From Archilochus colubris (lineage: Eukaryota > Chordata > Aves > Apodiformes > Trochilidae): 64,000 bases of DNA. Shown here in pieces: positions 1-13,082 of the stretch (position 1 is the stretch's first letter; each line of letters opens with the position of its first letter). Made by a program: the position numbers and the translations under genes. Location of the stretch: positions 125,588,292-125,652,291 of the forward strand of contig CM041084.1 in the NCBI GenBank assembly GCA_023079485.1. The letters run 5' to 3'. The notes beneath the pieces were generated by a model. The model had not been told where the DNA came from. It did not search any database and was given only the letters and a program-made list of their open reading frames with translations.

Positions 1-1633
1 CTCCTATGCTATGCCTAGCAAGCAGCAGTTTGATGAGATACATTGTGAATCACATGCTGTGTCTTTCTCTTATCAAAGCTGTTCCTGAAGCAAACTGGGC
101 AGTTGCTGGTTTTTGACCTACAAATAAAAAATATCTTTTATGTTCCTGATTTTCCCAGTTAGTTGTAAGAGCCTCACAATGGTCTGCTTATCAGATTTAC
201 ATTTCACAGACTAGTTTGTTTGTCAGTTAAAGAAATAATCTTCCAAATTTGCCTTTTATAATAGTTTGTCAGTTTATTCTTCTAAACATTTAGGACCACC
301 GTATGTAACCCTGCAACTCTAAAAGATAATGATTAGAAGTGACAGTCTCAAATTATATATATCATCTTTATGTAATTTTTCATTTTATACAAATCTATAT
401 AAGCCTAAAAGCTATAAATTTTTCCTTTTAAATTGATATTGCTGAGTAAACAAACAAAAATGGTTTTTATTCCATTGCAACTTTTTTTCCTTATTTTCTC
501 TATTTTTTTTTTCTTATTAGAGGGGTCTGTGTGTATTGCAGGAATAATTATAGCATATGATATAAAAAACTTAAGCCTGGCATCTCAAATGTTGCTTTTC
601 TTCCCAGATGTGTCTTCAACTTTAACACTTCCGAAATTATGATTCTTCTTTATCACCACCTTCTCACTCTGCACACCTGAAAGAAACTCTTATGGGTTCT
701 CCATTACCCCAGCAATGGAGAACTTGCTTTACCTGGGGATTAACTGTATTTGCATTACCAAGAAGTGAGACTGATCAACTGCTTCTAAATGAGGACTACT
801 ACACCACCAGACTGGTCCACTAGTATTCCAGTATACTGGTTTGTAGTAAATATTTTCAAAATCTGGGGTTTTTTTGAGGTCCAACAGGTTACAACAAAGG
901 AATGAGATAATGTCAGAGTCAAGGTCTGTAGAGAGAAGCATAACTTTTACTGTTGTAGTAGCTGGGAATACGAACAAGCTTTGAAGCATCTTTCTCGGAA
1001 AGAGAAAGCAGCAAACTGCAAGTAAGGAAAAGATGAGTTCCAAAGTATTTTGGCTCTATCAGTGGGTTCAGCACACATTAAATATTTGAAATGAGCCTTT
1101 ATCCTATGTTTCTGTTGTTAGGCCATTTCTGAGCCTTTCTTGAAATCAGGACCAGAAACAAGACTGTTAAGCAGGAAGCAATATTTTTTTCCTGCAATTT
1201 CTTCACTAATCTGCAGTGATATTTAGTGGCTGCTGTGCTGAACAGGATTCACCTTCTTCTCATTACCCTTCATCAGATCTGGTTTGTATTCTCAGTGCCT
1301 CTCACTCCATCACAGCCAGGGACAGATAAGGAAAGTCAGACATGAAAGAAATTGTGAAGGCAGTTGACGGATCCAACAATTTCTCAGTCCAAAATTGTAT
1401 GAGTCGAATAGATAACAGAGGCTTTTTCAGGCAAGGAGAGAAATGAGAAGGTTGGATAAGACCTGAATCAGGAAGGGACATTCTTTGAGAAATGCTTGGA
1501 ACAAAACAGAATGAGCAAAAAGGGGACGGAGGAAAAACTAATTCCATTGGAGAGAAGAAAAGGGAAGAAGAAAATCGCAACAGTAAAAGATTTTGAAATT
1601 ACTAAGACCAAAGGGGAGAGAATTTAACTGAAA

Positions 1634-1638
<5 letters not shown>

Positions 1639-1665
<27 letters not shown>
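1639..1665 (+). repeat. Poly-A tract (27 A) ending a purine-rich stretch
   Basis: An uninterrupted run of 27 A is followed by GAAAAGAAGG. The upstream 200 bases are strongly purine-biased on this strand (many GGAGAGAAG and AAAGGGG words). No AATAAA lies just upstream and no flanking target-site duplication was seen, so this looks like a simple A-rich tract rather than the tail of a retrocopy. Confidence 0.9.
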
Positions 1666-1668
<3 letters not shown>

Positions 1669-4382
1669 AAGAAGGTGAAATGAATAGCAAAAGGGAAGTG
1701 TCTTCCTTTCCACATTTTTTGCTAAAATGCAAACCCAAAAATATATTGTTTCTCTTGGATATTTATACCTTATATTTCTGGTCTGGACAAACTTTCAGCA
1801 GTTCCTGATGTTTCAACCCAAATATCTACTTTTGATAAAATTGATGAGAATCTCTATTTATTTTAGTAGTACACATTGGGCAGTTCAGTGGATTTTGTTT
1901 GTTTTAAAGTATATGGCAAATTAGCATTTTCTCAACTTTCACATTATTGGTACTATCGAAAGAGAACCCCTTTACAATTAAAATTTTTCTGCCTTTGCCA
2001 TGCAGGTGTTACGTGGTTGATGAATACAGGATCCCATAAGATGCAGTATGTGGAAGGATTGCCCTGACAGAAACATATTATGTGTATTTGCATGCAGGAA
2101 GGGAAGCTGACACACAAGTGAGTGGAATAGATGTACACTGAGTAGGTAGCCTGTAAGCATTTTGTATAGTGTGTGTCCCATGATGATGAAAAAACAGTAT
2201 GCATCCTTTAGAACTGATCTGTGCATAAATTGTGCTCATCTGTTGGGGAAATATTAACACCGAGCAGCCTTCATGGAGATGTAGCCCAAGCTATCTATAT
2301 ATATCTAGAACTTCAAAGTGCTGGCGCATTTTTTTATTCTCTTTCTGGATGGAATTTCCAGACTGAACATACATATGTAAGGAAATTTGCAGGTGTGTGC
2401 CCATGTAGAAACCTGTCCAGGGATGTATATTTAGTCCCAAATGTGATGATCTGGAACGAGAAATCAAATTGCAGTTGAATGATAGAACTCTTTTTTATAG
2501 CATTCGTCTACACGATAGCACTTGCATACAGTTGAGACTGTCTGAGCCTGTATTTAACATGGGGATTGTTGAATAAAGTAGAAAAAAGAATTGTGACTTA
2601 CAAGCATTCTGGACTCAAACACCTCTATTTTCTGCTTCCTGCTTTGTTTCTCTCCTACCTCCTATAAAGCCTTTCCCTGTACTCAGTCTAAATCCAGAAT
2701 GTGGAATTTGTATCAAGATAATAGGACTGCTTTGCTGAAGTGGAGCTGTAATTCTATAGCATACATCTGAGAATTGTCTGAGGGCTTTTATAATGTTAGT
2801 TTTACATATGTTTTGGGTTGATTTCTTTAAAACTTATTTTAAATAGAAAGATAGTTTTCCATGCCACTGTGCTGTACAATATACTCTTAGCTCAGGAGAA
2901 GACATATAAGATTTGAAGATTGAAAAAGAACAGCACTCAACAATTTGCTTCAACCTGATAGCAATTCTGTGATTCTTCTGCTCTTAAATTCCTTATATAA
3001 TATTTTCACTATGTAGAAAGTAGAGGTTCAGAAGATGTGGCCTAATTTTTGCCCTTTTGTTTGACTAAGCATAACAGATTATGGCAAGAAATTGTATCAA
3101 GGAGCTGAACACCTCAACACAGGAGCAATATGGTACATAATGGTTTTCTTTAATGAGTACCTGTAAAGCACAGGATTTGCAGATCAAGAGCTCTCCTTCT
3201 TTTGTGCACCTAAACCTTTTATGTCTCTTTGTTCACTGCTGAAAATGTGAATGCCATTTTTTTCACTTTCATAGATGTAACAGGGCATTTTTGTAATTAT
3301 TCCCATTTGATATGAACTAAGCTGAAGTTTATTTCTATATAACCTTGTGGGCCTGGTCTTTGTGCTGTAGCAAGTTAAATTGTGGTGAAAAACATCCATC
3401 AGAAAAAATCTCTTTTTTGCTTTGTGTCTCTAATTTGCTTTTTACATACAAAGTCCACAAATTCTTTTGCTGTAAAGGAAAGCAGTATGCTGCTGACAGC
3501 TGAATCCCCCAGCAATGTCAATCAACAAGGCCCCAGGCTAAATAAAATCAGAGTAGTACAGATTTTTTTCATTTCTACTCCAAGCCATTAGTTTCCAAAT
3601 AACCCATCTTTTTACCTGTTTAATATTTCTTTCTCTAACGCCTGGACAATTTATCTTACATTTCAAAGTCCTACCGTGCTCTATGAAAGCTCTTCCTAAC
3701 AAGACCCTCAGGAAAAATACCAGTAAGATGAAATTGCAGAGTCTCTGTTGTTCTTGGTGCTGTTCATAAGTTTTTTGCCAGAATAGATTTTCATGGGGAA
3801 AATCCTGATTCAGCAGAATTGAAATTATTAATATTAACAGAATGTAAACCTTCTTCCTTAGGATACAACATTACCTCTCTGAAATTCCATTTCCTCAATC
3901 TGAACAACAGGTGCAGGCTTGATGGTAAAGTTCAATCTTCATTTACACCAAATTTCCTTTACTTTAATTCCCAATAGGAAACTCAGAACTTCTAAACTTC
4001 ACACTTACCACTTGACTAATTTTACCAGTTACCTCCCCCGAGGGCTTAAAGGCTTCCCTGGTTAATCAGAGGACCTGATAACCAATTATTGTTGCTGCTG
4101 ACTCAAGAGGTTACTGACAAGCCAAGGGAACCAATCAACCTGGCTGCTCATGAGCTCATTTTAGTTTCAAAATTTCCTTACTTTTATGAACTCCTTTCCC
4201 AAGGAAAGTACTGCTTCTCATCCAATTGTAGTTTTCAATTTCATCTCTCAAGAACTCAAATACACACTTTTTGAGATAAAACAATTTCCAACTTTTCTCT
4301 TATCAACAATCTTTCTTTTATGTAATAGTAGCAAACATGAAATCTATGTCTTCATTCACATATGGCTCTCCTTTCAATTTTT

Positions 4383-4428
4383 AACTCTTTTCTCTCCTTG
4401 GTTAACAACTTTTCTCTCCTTGGTGAAC
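4383..4428. repeat. 22-bp tandem duplication, two copies
   Basis: The 16-mer CTTTTCTCTCCTTGGT occurs at 4387-4402 and again at 4409-4424, each followed by a short AAC-containing spacer. The period is 22 bp. The two copies are nearly identical, so this is a recent local duplication or the seed of a minisatellite. Confidence 0.85.
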
Positions 4429-5485
4429 AAGGTAACCCTTTTCTCTGTCTTTTTATATTTTGCTTCATCAAGTGCCTGCAATTTCTTTGTCTTCTCTCTC
4501 TTTCTAGGAGGGACGTCCTTTCAATAACTTTCCCCATTTGGAAATTGACTTATACATTGGAATTTCAGAACACCACTATTTTTTATTCATATCTTGGTAG
4601 GCCACAAGTACAGATACAAGATTTTCAGCTTTTACCCAAAGTGAATTTCCTTTTCTCAGGCTGCATGCTTATCTGAGCTCAGCATCTCTCATTACAGTCT
4701 GATTTTGACTTGCAAACATCCTCTACTATGACCCAAGTGAATTTCTTGTGTGAACTGGGATACAGAACTGATTCAGTTGGTGGCATTGAGCCTTAGTTGC
4801 TAAACAAGCAGAACTCATTAAGTCCTGCACAGTCATGCATTGCTCCACTGCCTGTCTGTCTTCAGAGAAAGCTCTAAAACTGTCACATGCATTAGTTGCT
4901 CTTTTTTATAGGAAGACTTAATTTCTAACAAAAGTTTATTTACAATTATCAGAACATTGAGAAGGCAGTGGTCCAGCCATGGTGATGTTAAAAATCTTGG
5001 TAAACCTTGTCTAGGTTAAGCTTCCACTTTATCACTGCTAAGTATAATTTTGTTTCATAAAATAGCCATCACGTTTGTCAGTTGAGCACTTGACTATTAC
5101 ATATTCAAGTCTGTGAATACTTCTCTAGATTTGCTATAGCTTAAAGATTGTTATGGTACTTTATCAGAACTCTTAAAGCAGTCTTATCCCATATCTATGT
5201 GTGCAAAGTGAATTGGAAGAATGTAGTATCTTACACATATTCAGATGATATGAGCCCCAAGTAGTGTGATGAGTCTCTAGCATTTCTTCAGAATTAGCTC
5301 CATGTTATTTCTTTACTGTTTACTGAAACTTTTTTCTCTTTCTCATCTCATCCAGTAATACCTCTCCGTTGAATTTATTGCTTCTTATTATCTAATTCTT
5401 AAAAACTTAGATTACTTTGCCCTCGGTAAGTACTTAATCTAGCTATTTGTTCAGAATAATTATCACATTCTTTCTTTCCCCTTTT

Positions 5486-5772
5486 CCCAGAGAAATGTCA
5501 GGGTGCTGCACAGGCTGATGATTCCTTGGGGGCCATGTCTGGAGAACCCTGGGGCAGCAGGGCGGGACCTTGAAGCTTGGTTGTATCACACTGCCCCAGC
5601 AAGGAGGCATCTGAGCATCCCCAGACCAGAGCATCAGGCACCTCCATGGGAACCAGTCTGGGTCAAGGGCAGACAGTTGTCAAACAGCTGGGGCTCAGGA
5701 TCAGGCTTGGTGGGGAGGAGCCGGGGTCATAGACAGCCACAGAATGGCCAAGCAGGGCCATGGTGATGTTAG
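5486..5772. other. Unexplained GC-rich block
   Basis: About 290 bases are clearly richer in G and C than the AT-rich DNA on both sides, with abrupt edges. Both strands have short open frames here (5443-5634 minus, 5503-5766 plus), but neither resembles a known protein. The two solo LTRs at 18182 and 25049 have similar composition, but I could not align this block to them or find TG...CA ends with a target duplication. It could be a truncated LTR, the GC-rich 5' part of an old CR1, or a short CpG-containing element. Confidence 0.4.
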
Positions 5773-8700
5773 TGACCTCAGGGCCTAATTTGTTATTGAG
5801 TTATACCCTTTCATTTGCCAGTATCATTGTGGTAACATGAGTGTTCCTAAATGAACACCATATACCAAGTTTAGTCACTTCACATCACAGTAGCTCAATG
5901 TCTCTTCAAGTTCTTCACAAAAATGTGGCAGGACTAGTTTACACGTGAGCTGAAAATACTGAAATATAATGCTGAATTTGAAACTAATGGGGATATTCTT
6001 GCATGTTACATCTCCAGAGTTTTCTTTTAAGTATATTTTGGATTATTCTCCTCCAGAGATTGTTTTTTGACAGAGCTCATTTTTTCCTCTCTTTACTCTT
6101 TCTCTCAAATTGAATTTCTTAAGGCATTTTACTCAGGAGACCTTGAGGATATACAGGAAGTACAATAGAGAAATTATAGTTAGTTAGACATATATTTTGC
6201 TTTTTAGTTGATGACACTGAAACTTTAATCTAGGAAAAGCTGGTGGAGAGAGATATTTAAATTAATAGCAATTCCACTGAAAACTGAGGAGTATAGACAA
6301 GTTAAGTATCACATCCAGCTCAGCTGAGAGCAAATGCAGAAAGACACAGACTGTACAGTGTGACAGTACATTCTGTAAGCCTGAATTCTCTGAGGGTAGA
6401 AGAAAACCCATGATGGATGGAACACAGAGCTAGGCTAACAGGTTGTTTCTGTTTGCTATCCTCAGACGTAGGCCACAGAGACATCATCTGCCCAGTTCAA
6501 GTTTCCAGCACTCTGTCTGTAGAACGTTTTCTCATCTTCATAGAGCATTTGTAAAGGATGTAAAGTATTAGCAAATCGCCAGCTGAAAGATGAAAAAATG
6601 CAGGCTTTTAGTGATGCTGTAGCCAAGTACACACCAAAATATGCACAAATGTTCAGCAGAAAAGCTTTGAACACTGGACATCTTTAAACATGTGCACGAA
6701 AGAAGCTGCTTAACAAAATGTTGAGAAGCTAGGGTGATGAATGAAGCATAAAGCTGTAGATAGCTGAAAATTATATCCTTACAAAGTCTGTTTTGCATAA
6801 GGTAGACGAGTTACATGTGAGAAGAAGAAAAGCTGTATTGTTTTACAATTACAGGATTAGGAAAATAATTTATAAAATGCAAATCATGTGCAGATTCAAG
6901 TTAGGCTGCATCTGTGAAAAGTAATCTATCTGGTTCTGCACTCCTTCCTTATTATGCAGTGGTGAATCTGAATTTGTTCATTCCCCACAGACGTAATAAA
7001 ATGCCTCTTTACAAGTGTATGATGAAAATTATTTGTCTGCCTGGCTTTCAGTGAGATACCATTGTGTCTGCAGATTAGTTCCCCACTGATTTTTCAGGAT
7101 GGCATATATATTAAACCTGTCATAATCATTTAAGAAAACTTATGTTTCAAACACATGCTCTGAAGTCCAAAGAATTCAAGGAGTATGCCTTTGATGCCTC
7201 CTTGCTAAAAGTGAGAAGAGAGCCAGGTGGAGACAAGCCCAAAGGGTCAGGAGGATCTGCCAACATTTCCTAGCAACTGAAAGCAGATGAATGGAAGGGC
7301 CAGTCTTTGCATGCCCTTCAGTTAATGTGGTAATGTGCAGCTTTTTTGTTGTCTAAGATGGAGCTATTAAATGTTGCAGCATCTAGCAATGAATTCTCTT
7401 GGAAAGCTGGGTGAAGATGCCCAGACAAGCAAAAGGAAAAGCAAAGTATAATAGAAGGAGACTAAGGAGGTTCATGGTTGATTCAGGAACAGAGACTTCT
7501 TTGGGATGCTGCATGCTGATAGTTTCTCCATTAGCACCACATATGTAGGAAAATAATGGCCAGGTTAAGTAGTTGGCACTCAGAGTGTGGTTTTGTGGGG
7601 TGTTTTGCTTTTATATTTTAGCTCAGTCTGAACTGAAATCTGGAAATACTAGTGAAGTCTAGACTAGTAGGAAAGGGAGGGAGAAATCTCTCCTCCTTCT
7701 GTGTTCTTCTGGATGAAACTTTAACACAGTTCAAAAAGCACATCAGTTAAATCCGCATGTATTGCTGTGATTGTTCCCAGACAAATTCCAAGGCCTTGCA
7801 ATAGCAGTCTAATTCTTTCTACCTGAACAAGAGCCTATTCTCACCAGAAGGATGCCCTCTTTGAACACAGGCATGTCAAAATAGCTTCCTTTTTCTACAT
7901 GATAAACTTTGTTCTACATCTATCCTGCTGATTTCAGACACTCGTAGGGCATTTGAACTGTATAATGATGAAACAAATCTAGGCAGCAGGGGAATCACTC
8001 ACAATTTCAGTGAAGGTAATGGACATGTGGATGGATGCTTTTTCGTAACAGCACATGCAAACTAAGATATTACTCATTGGATAGAGACAATGTAAATTAT
8101 TCATATGATGCAAACTCTTACTGAGCAGTGAATACCCCACAGAAAAGATCTAATGTGCCCATCAGTGGTTTCCATTTCATAAGGTTTTATCTTTTAACTT
8201 TTGTTTTCCTTTCCTTATCAATAGAAAGTATCAGAATTTTCTGACTGAACTATGATTGAAAGGTAAAACTCAGATTTACCTAATTGACACATTTTATCAT
8301 GGCATATTAATCTCTTCCATCAGAAAAAAAAAATCTTTACATTTTCTATGAAAACCGTACACTTAATAAGAAAATCCGTCTAGTCAAAAAGTACCCATTT
8401 GTTCATCACTCATGCTGAATGTTAATTGGCAATATCTGAAAAATACTGAATCTGAGTGTGTTATCTTTACTAATAACACTATGTAGCTCTGAAGCTCAGT
8501 GATCTTCAGATACTTTCCTCATAGAAATGTGTTTTGGCCTCCAAGGATTAATACAGAGTTATAGTGGACAAATGACAAATTGCTATGAATGTATCTTGCA
8601 CTTTATGTGTTTCACTTATAACTTCTTTCCTATACTTAAATATAGCCACCTATATTCACATAATAAAAGAATTATAAATAAAAAGTTAATATACAATAAT

Positions 8701-10226
8701 TCTGAAGGGGAGATTTCCTTCTACTTCAAGGAAAGCAACTATGCTTACCTGAACATCATTAAAGATTCAGTTAATTTATAACTATATGTTATGAATTCTG
8801 CATTTCTGTGGGAAACATTCAAGTTGGGAAATGGTGGAGCAGGATAGCTTGCTGGATTTTTTTTATGCAACTTTACTCGTGTACGTGTTGTAGCTCTTTA
8901 TCACATAATCACTTAGTAAACTTACAGAGGAATTGGGCCTCATCCAGGAAGAATAGTGACTGAGGCATGGAAAGAATCACAGTTTTATAATAGCTAAGGT
9001 TATTAGCCAAAGGACTGGTGCTTTGTTACAAAACTGGGACGTGTAATCCGCAAAGAAGGGACTGGTGGTTAAAGAAGAGTTCTGGGATCTGGATGCTAAA
9101 TTCCAGCATTTTCTCAAGTAACCGATTGGTAGTTCTTATTTTCATGCAACTCACCCTCTGAAATGGATTAAATCAGTTGATATGGTCTTATAAAAGATAA
9201 ATTGATTGATCTTTGTGGAATATTCTTTTGAGTGAATATACAGTGGAGAAGCCCAGCTGGAAGTGAATAGTTCTGTATATAGTGCAGAAGCTTGCATGGA
9301 GAGCTGTAAATATTGCATGAAAGTACACCTTGACTGAGGATAAGGAAACTTTTTTTAATACTGTAATTGCCCATCCAGTGCCAGTATTCATTGTGTGCTC
9401 TGCGTGCAGCAGAAGTTCTGTGGAAAGAGCAATACGCAGTCAGAAACTTGAAATCTGTGTTAGTAAACACAGGGAGAATTAAAGTTGACCAGATCATCTG
9501 ACTGAAGTTGACTCACATCCACCCACCACACATTACAAGGAAAGCAAACATATGCTTCTTTGAACTCATGCATATAAAATATCTTTACTGTTCTCTTATA
9601 TAATTGGCTTCACAATCTGCCAAGCAGCATAGTAAATTTTTTTGCCCCTTAAGCAGGTTTCATAAATGAAAAAACAAAGATTCTCCTTATAAAAGATTGA
9701 AGTTTGTATTCAGAATTTTGAATGATCTCCATGTCCTCCCAAATGGTACTAAGCTTCACTGTCCATTACAGATACCTTACATGTGAGTTTCATTCATTTC
9801 AGAATCACATTTGAGGGTTTTTTTTTCAGTCATATGATACAGACAAATTTACAGGTTTTCCTCTATTTCTCATCAACAGGCAAGAGGTTAATGTCTCTGC
9901 ATTTAACAAAAATTCTTAATTCCTATATGTATGGATTTGCAAATTTTGTTGTCAGATTTCTTTCCGTCTCTAGTACTTCAGTCTTGATGAATCTTCTTTC
10001 CTCCTTCTACGACATACTTACTCTCTTTCATGTTTTATTAGTCCTATAGGGCTTCCTATTCCTTTGCATACAGGTTCTGTTGACAAATGAATAGGTTATT
10101 TCATACTATGCAGTTCTTAAACAAACCCTGTATGAATCAATATTTTCTCATATTTCTATTTTCTTTTCCAAAATTAAAATCCATCCTTTGTCTATATATA
10201 CTGTATGCAGCATATCTTATTTGATT
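5773..10226. other. AT-rich unique non-coding DNA
   Basis: There is no recognisable gene, CR1, LTR or RNA gene. Only short frames without conserved features are present (for example 9168-9497 minus and 9783-10049 plus). Small homopolymer and AT-rich patches occur, but no long microsatellite. Confidence 0.6.
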
Positions 10227-10517
10227 TCATAGAATATGGAATGGTTTGGGTTAGAACAGACCTTAAAAATCACCTTATTCCAACCCCTTTGCATGGGCAG
10301 GGACAAATTCCACTCAACCAAGCTTCTCAAAGCCCCATCCAGCCTGGCCTTGAACACTTCCAGGGATGAGGCATCCACAGACTTTCTAAGGAGAATATGT
10401 TCCATCGTATGACTAGAATATGTCTTGTCACCCTCACAATGAAGAATTTATTTCTAATATCTAATCTTAACATACTCCGTTTCAGTTTAAAACTATTAAT
10501 CCTTGTCCTAACCCTAT

Positions 10518-10557
10518 AGGATAGGATAGGATAGGATAGGATAGGATAGGATAGGAT
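10518..10557. repeat. (ATAGG)n pentanucleotide microsatellite inside CR1
   Basis: About eight near-perfect copies of ATAGG (CCTAT on the CR1 sense strand) lie at the place where CR1 normally has a single 'cctat'-like word between two ORF2 segments. The repeat therefore probably grew from a motif already in the element. It could be polymorphic in length. Confidence 0.95.
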
Positions 10558-10559
10558 CC

Positions 10560-10757
10560 CTATATCCTTGTAAAAAGTCCCTCCCCAGCTTTTCTGTAGG
10601 CCCCTTTCAGGTACTGAAAAGTTGCTATGTAATCTCGTTGCAGCCTCCTATTCTCCATCTGGACAACCCCAACTCTCAGCCTGTCTTCACAGGAGACGTG
10701 CTTCAGACCTTGGATCATCTTCGTGGTCCTCCTCTGGACCTGCTCCAAGAGCCCCAC
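10560..10757 (-). pseudogene. CR1 ORF2 C-terminal fragment (dead)
   Basis: This 65-codon frame carries a segment typical of the region after the CR1 reverse transcriptase: LLEQVQRRTTKMIQGLKH, then ENRRLQRDYIATFQYLKGAY. In intact CR1 the equivalent reads roughly '[15 protein letters not shown]...[12 protein letters not shown]'. The catalytic reverse transcriptase core is absent because the element is 5'-truncated, and the frame is cut off by the ATAGG expansion at its 3' side. It cannot encode a working enzyme. Confidence 0.88.
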
Positions 10758-13051
10758 GTCTTTACTGTGTTGGGGGCTTCAGAACTGGGTACAGCACTGC
10801 ATGCAGGTGGGGTCTCAGAAGAGCAGAGGGGCAGATTCACCTCTCAGTTTCCTTGAAAATAACATTGACAAAAAGAGAACAACAGAAAAAAAAACACCAA
10901 AACAACACAGGTATGATTCTGGTGGGTTTGGTGACTGTCTTTGTTGACCCTAATGTTGTCTTCATTTTATCAACTGTAATGTTTTGGTTGAAGTGGTCAA
11001 TGTGCTGTAGGGATATCCTGTCCTTTTAGATGGCATTTAATTTTCAGTTGTTTAAAGATGTTTTACCTCTTACATATTGTTCTACAAATGCCTTATGACA
11101 TCCATTCTCAACACTGTTTATGGTGAAGCAATGCCTGCTTCCCCTACGTCTTTTTTAACCGTAAAATATACGTATTGAATTCTGTCCTCTACATGTGTTT
11201 TACATTTTAATAATTACAGATCAGTTCATTTTATATTTCTGTAAAAGTCAGAATTTAATTCTGATATTGAGATTCTGATAAACATACTTGTAGGTGCAAT
11301 CATGTCACCTTCCCATACTGTATTTTCACTTGTCCTAAGAATTTGCTGTACTTGCTTTCTTGTTTAAAAATACATTTGTAAGATACAGTCATTATACTAC
11401 ATTGCCTTATTTAATCGCTCTCTATTGTTTTTATATGTCATTTTTAAGCTATAGCTGCTATGCCTGACTGTGAAAATTCTGTTCAGATAGGCTCACAGAC
11501 ACAGAGGTTAAGTTGTGAAAATATATTTTGACAAAATCTCTGTGAAATAGAATGTCACTTTCTTCTCTTCATGTAACAAATCACTATGTAGAAGACCAAA
11601 CTTGTATCTTTGTTGTAATTTCAAGAAATAAAACTGTATCTGTCTTTTAAAATAGCTTTAAAATAACTGTGTAAATTATAAAATAATTTCATGTCAAGGA
11701 TTCATTTTCCTCTCCACAGGAAAACTGACAGAGAAGAAATCTTAGTTAAGATTTTTGAAAGTTTTACTCACTTCTTGAAAGACACTTGAAAACATGTACT
11801 TTGTTTCTTTGTCTTTTTGTAAAATCCTGAATCGTATAGATTCAACCTCGAAGATGTTTTTGTAATGGAATATTGAATACAGACTGGTCAGCTTTGATTC
11901 TGTCTTTAGTAATAAATATTTGTATGGTATTAGGAAAAGGTGGGTCACTCAGTCACTATGAATCAAAGAGCAAATTGCTGGAGTGGTTTATGACACTGAA
12001 AATCTAAAGAATTTTGTTACCATCTCTCTTCAGAGCTCACTTGCAGCAAAATGGACATGAAGGACACAGATATTCAGCAGTTTCAGTGTTTCAGTGCAAA
12101 GCCCAGCAGTTTAAATTAGGCTTTTCTGAGCAGTGAGTTGAGGCAAACTGTTGGATACTGCTGTTATGGAAAATTATTTACACCTTCATTCTGTGAAAGT
12201 GCATGAATGGGATGATATAATGAAAGCTGAATCTCTGCAATTGCATACTGTATTTTTAGCTTATGCCATATCTGCGTTAAAAGTACCTTGATTTAGGTCT
12301 TTTTTTGCTGAGATATAAGTAGTTATAAGTCGGGTTAAATGGTACTTATGTATCTACCATACATCAGCTGCTGGGCAATTATTTATTGAGACACTACATG
12401 TTGACTGGTGTGTATGAAGGCTCTGTTTCTGTACCTGAAAAACAGGGATACTCTTTCCTTTCAGCTCTCATGAGGACACTCTAAGGATTAAAGTTTGCTC
12501 ACTGCTTCAAAACGTAAACTGCTACATAAAATGAATCAAGCACTAAAATGATGCCACCCTTTGGATAAGATAAGAGAACACATTCAGTATGCCAGAGAAA
12601 GCAAAGCAGTCATGCACAACATGAATATTTCCTCTCCCAGATGTGGAAGTATGGTGTGAATCTCTACCAGTAAGCTGACAAAAGGGACAAATCTTGAAAG
12701 CATGAGAAAATACACAAGACACAGTACAGTAGTATCTTTTGTCTAGTTAGGTGTATGTGTCCCTAATGTGCTGGTGTGTTGCGTATCTATGCAGTTGGAT
12801 AAATTTTTCTGTGAATTTGTTGTTGAAAAATCACCTGACAGACAGCTTGATATTGCTGTGGAAGTGAATTCAACTCTACAGTCATTCTGTGAGCAGCAAG
12901 ACTTATTTGTCATTTATCAAAGTTTAATGTACGCAGTCCATTTTGCTAGGAGCAATAGCGAGTAAAAGGGAGTGAGGAAAAAGGGAATAGTGTAGGAGAC
13001 CACAGTTTATGCTTTTGACAGTGTCCTAGCTTCACTCTGCTTCCTCTGTTT

Positions 13052-13082
13052 AAAAAAAAAATAAAAAAAAATATATATATAT
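13052..13082. repeat. A-rich tract running into (AT)n
   Basis: A run of nine A and a second A-rich run pass directly into about seven AT units. This is simple-sequence DNA with no coding or RNA signal. Confidence 0.9.

Larger units (their letters stand above)
1..5485. other. AT-rich unique non-coding DNA
   Basis: No gene is recognised here. Open frames are short (none above about 115 codons), overlap on both strands, and show no domain or family I know. The stretch holds a long poly-A tract (1639-1665) at the end of a purine-rich zone and a small tandem duplication (4383-4428), both listed separately. No CR1 tail, LTR end or splice-bounded coding exon was seen. It could be intergenic or intronic; the sequence does not decide this. 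Confidence 0.6.
10227..10850 (-). mobile_element. CR1 LINE, 5'-truncated, minus strand
   Basis: Read on the minus strand this is the 3' part of a CR1 non-LTR retrotransposon. It contains the end of ORF2, then the 3' region ending in the CR1 tail, seen on the plus strand as TCATAGAAT...GGTTTGGGTTAGAACAGACC at 10227-10265. The order matches CR1: the QVQRRTTKMI segment and 'LQRDYIATFQYLKGAYRKAG', then the 'SLEVFKARLDGALRSLVEWN' segment near the end. It is 5'-truncated near 10850, as most CR1 copies are. Stops, frameshifts and a 40-bp ATAGG expansion between the ORF2 segments show that it is old and dead. Confidence 0.93.

Noticed and set aside
4976..5770. The 15-mer GCCATGGTGATGTTA occurring at about 4976 and about 5756
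   Set aside because: One or two repeated 15-mers are expected by chance in a 64-kb window. The flanks do not align, so no direct-repeat element is inferred.
10518..10557. Telomere-like repeat
   Set aside because: The unit is ATAGG, not TTAGGG, and it lies inside a CR1 copy, so it is a local microsatellite and not an interstitial telomere.
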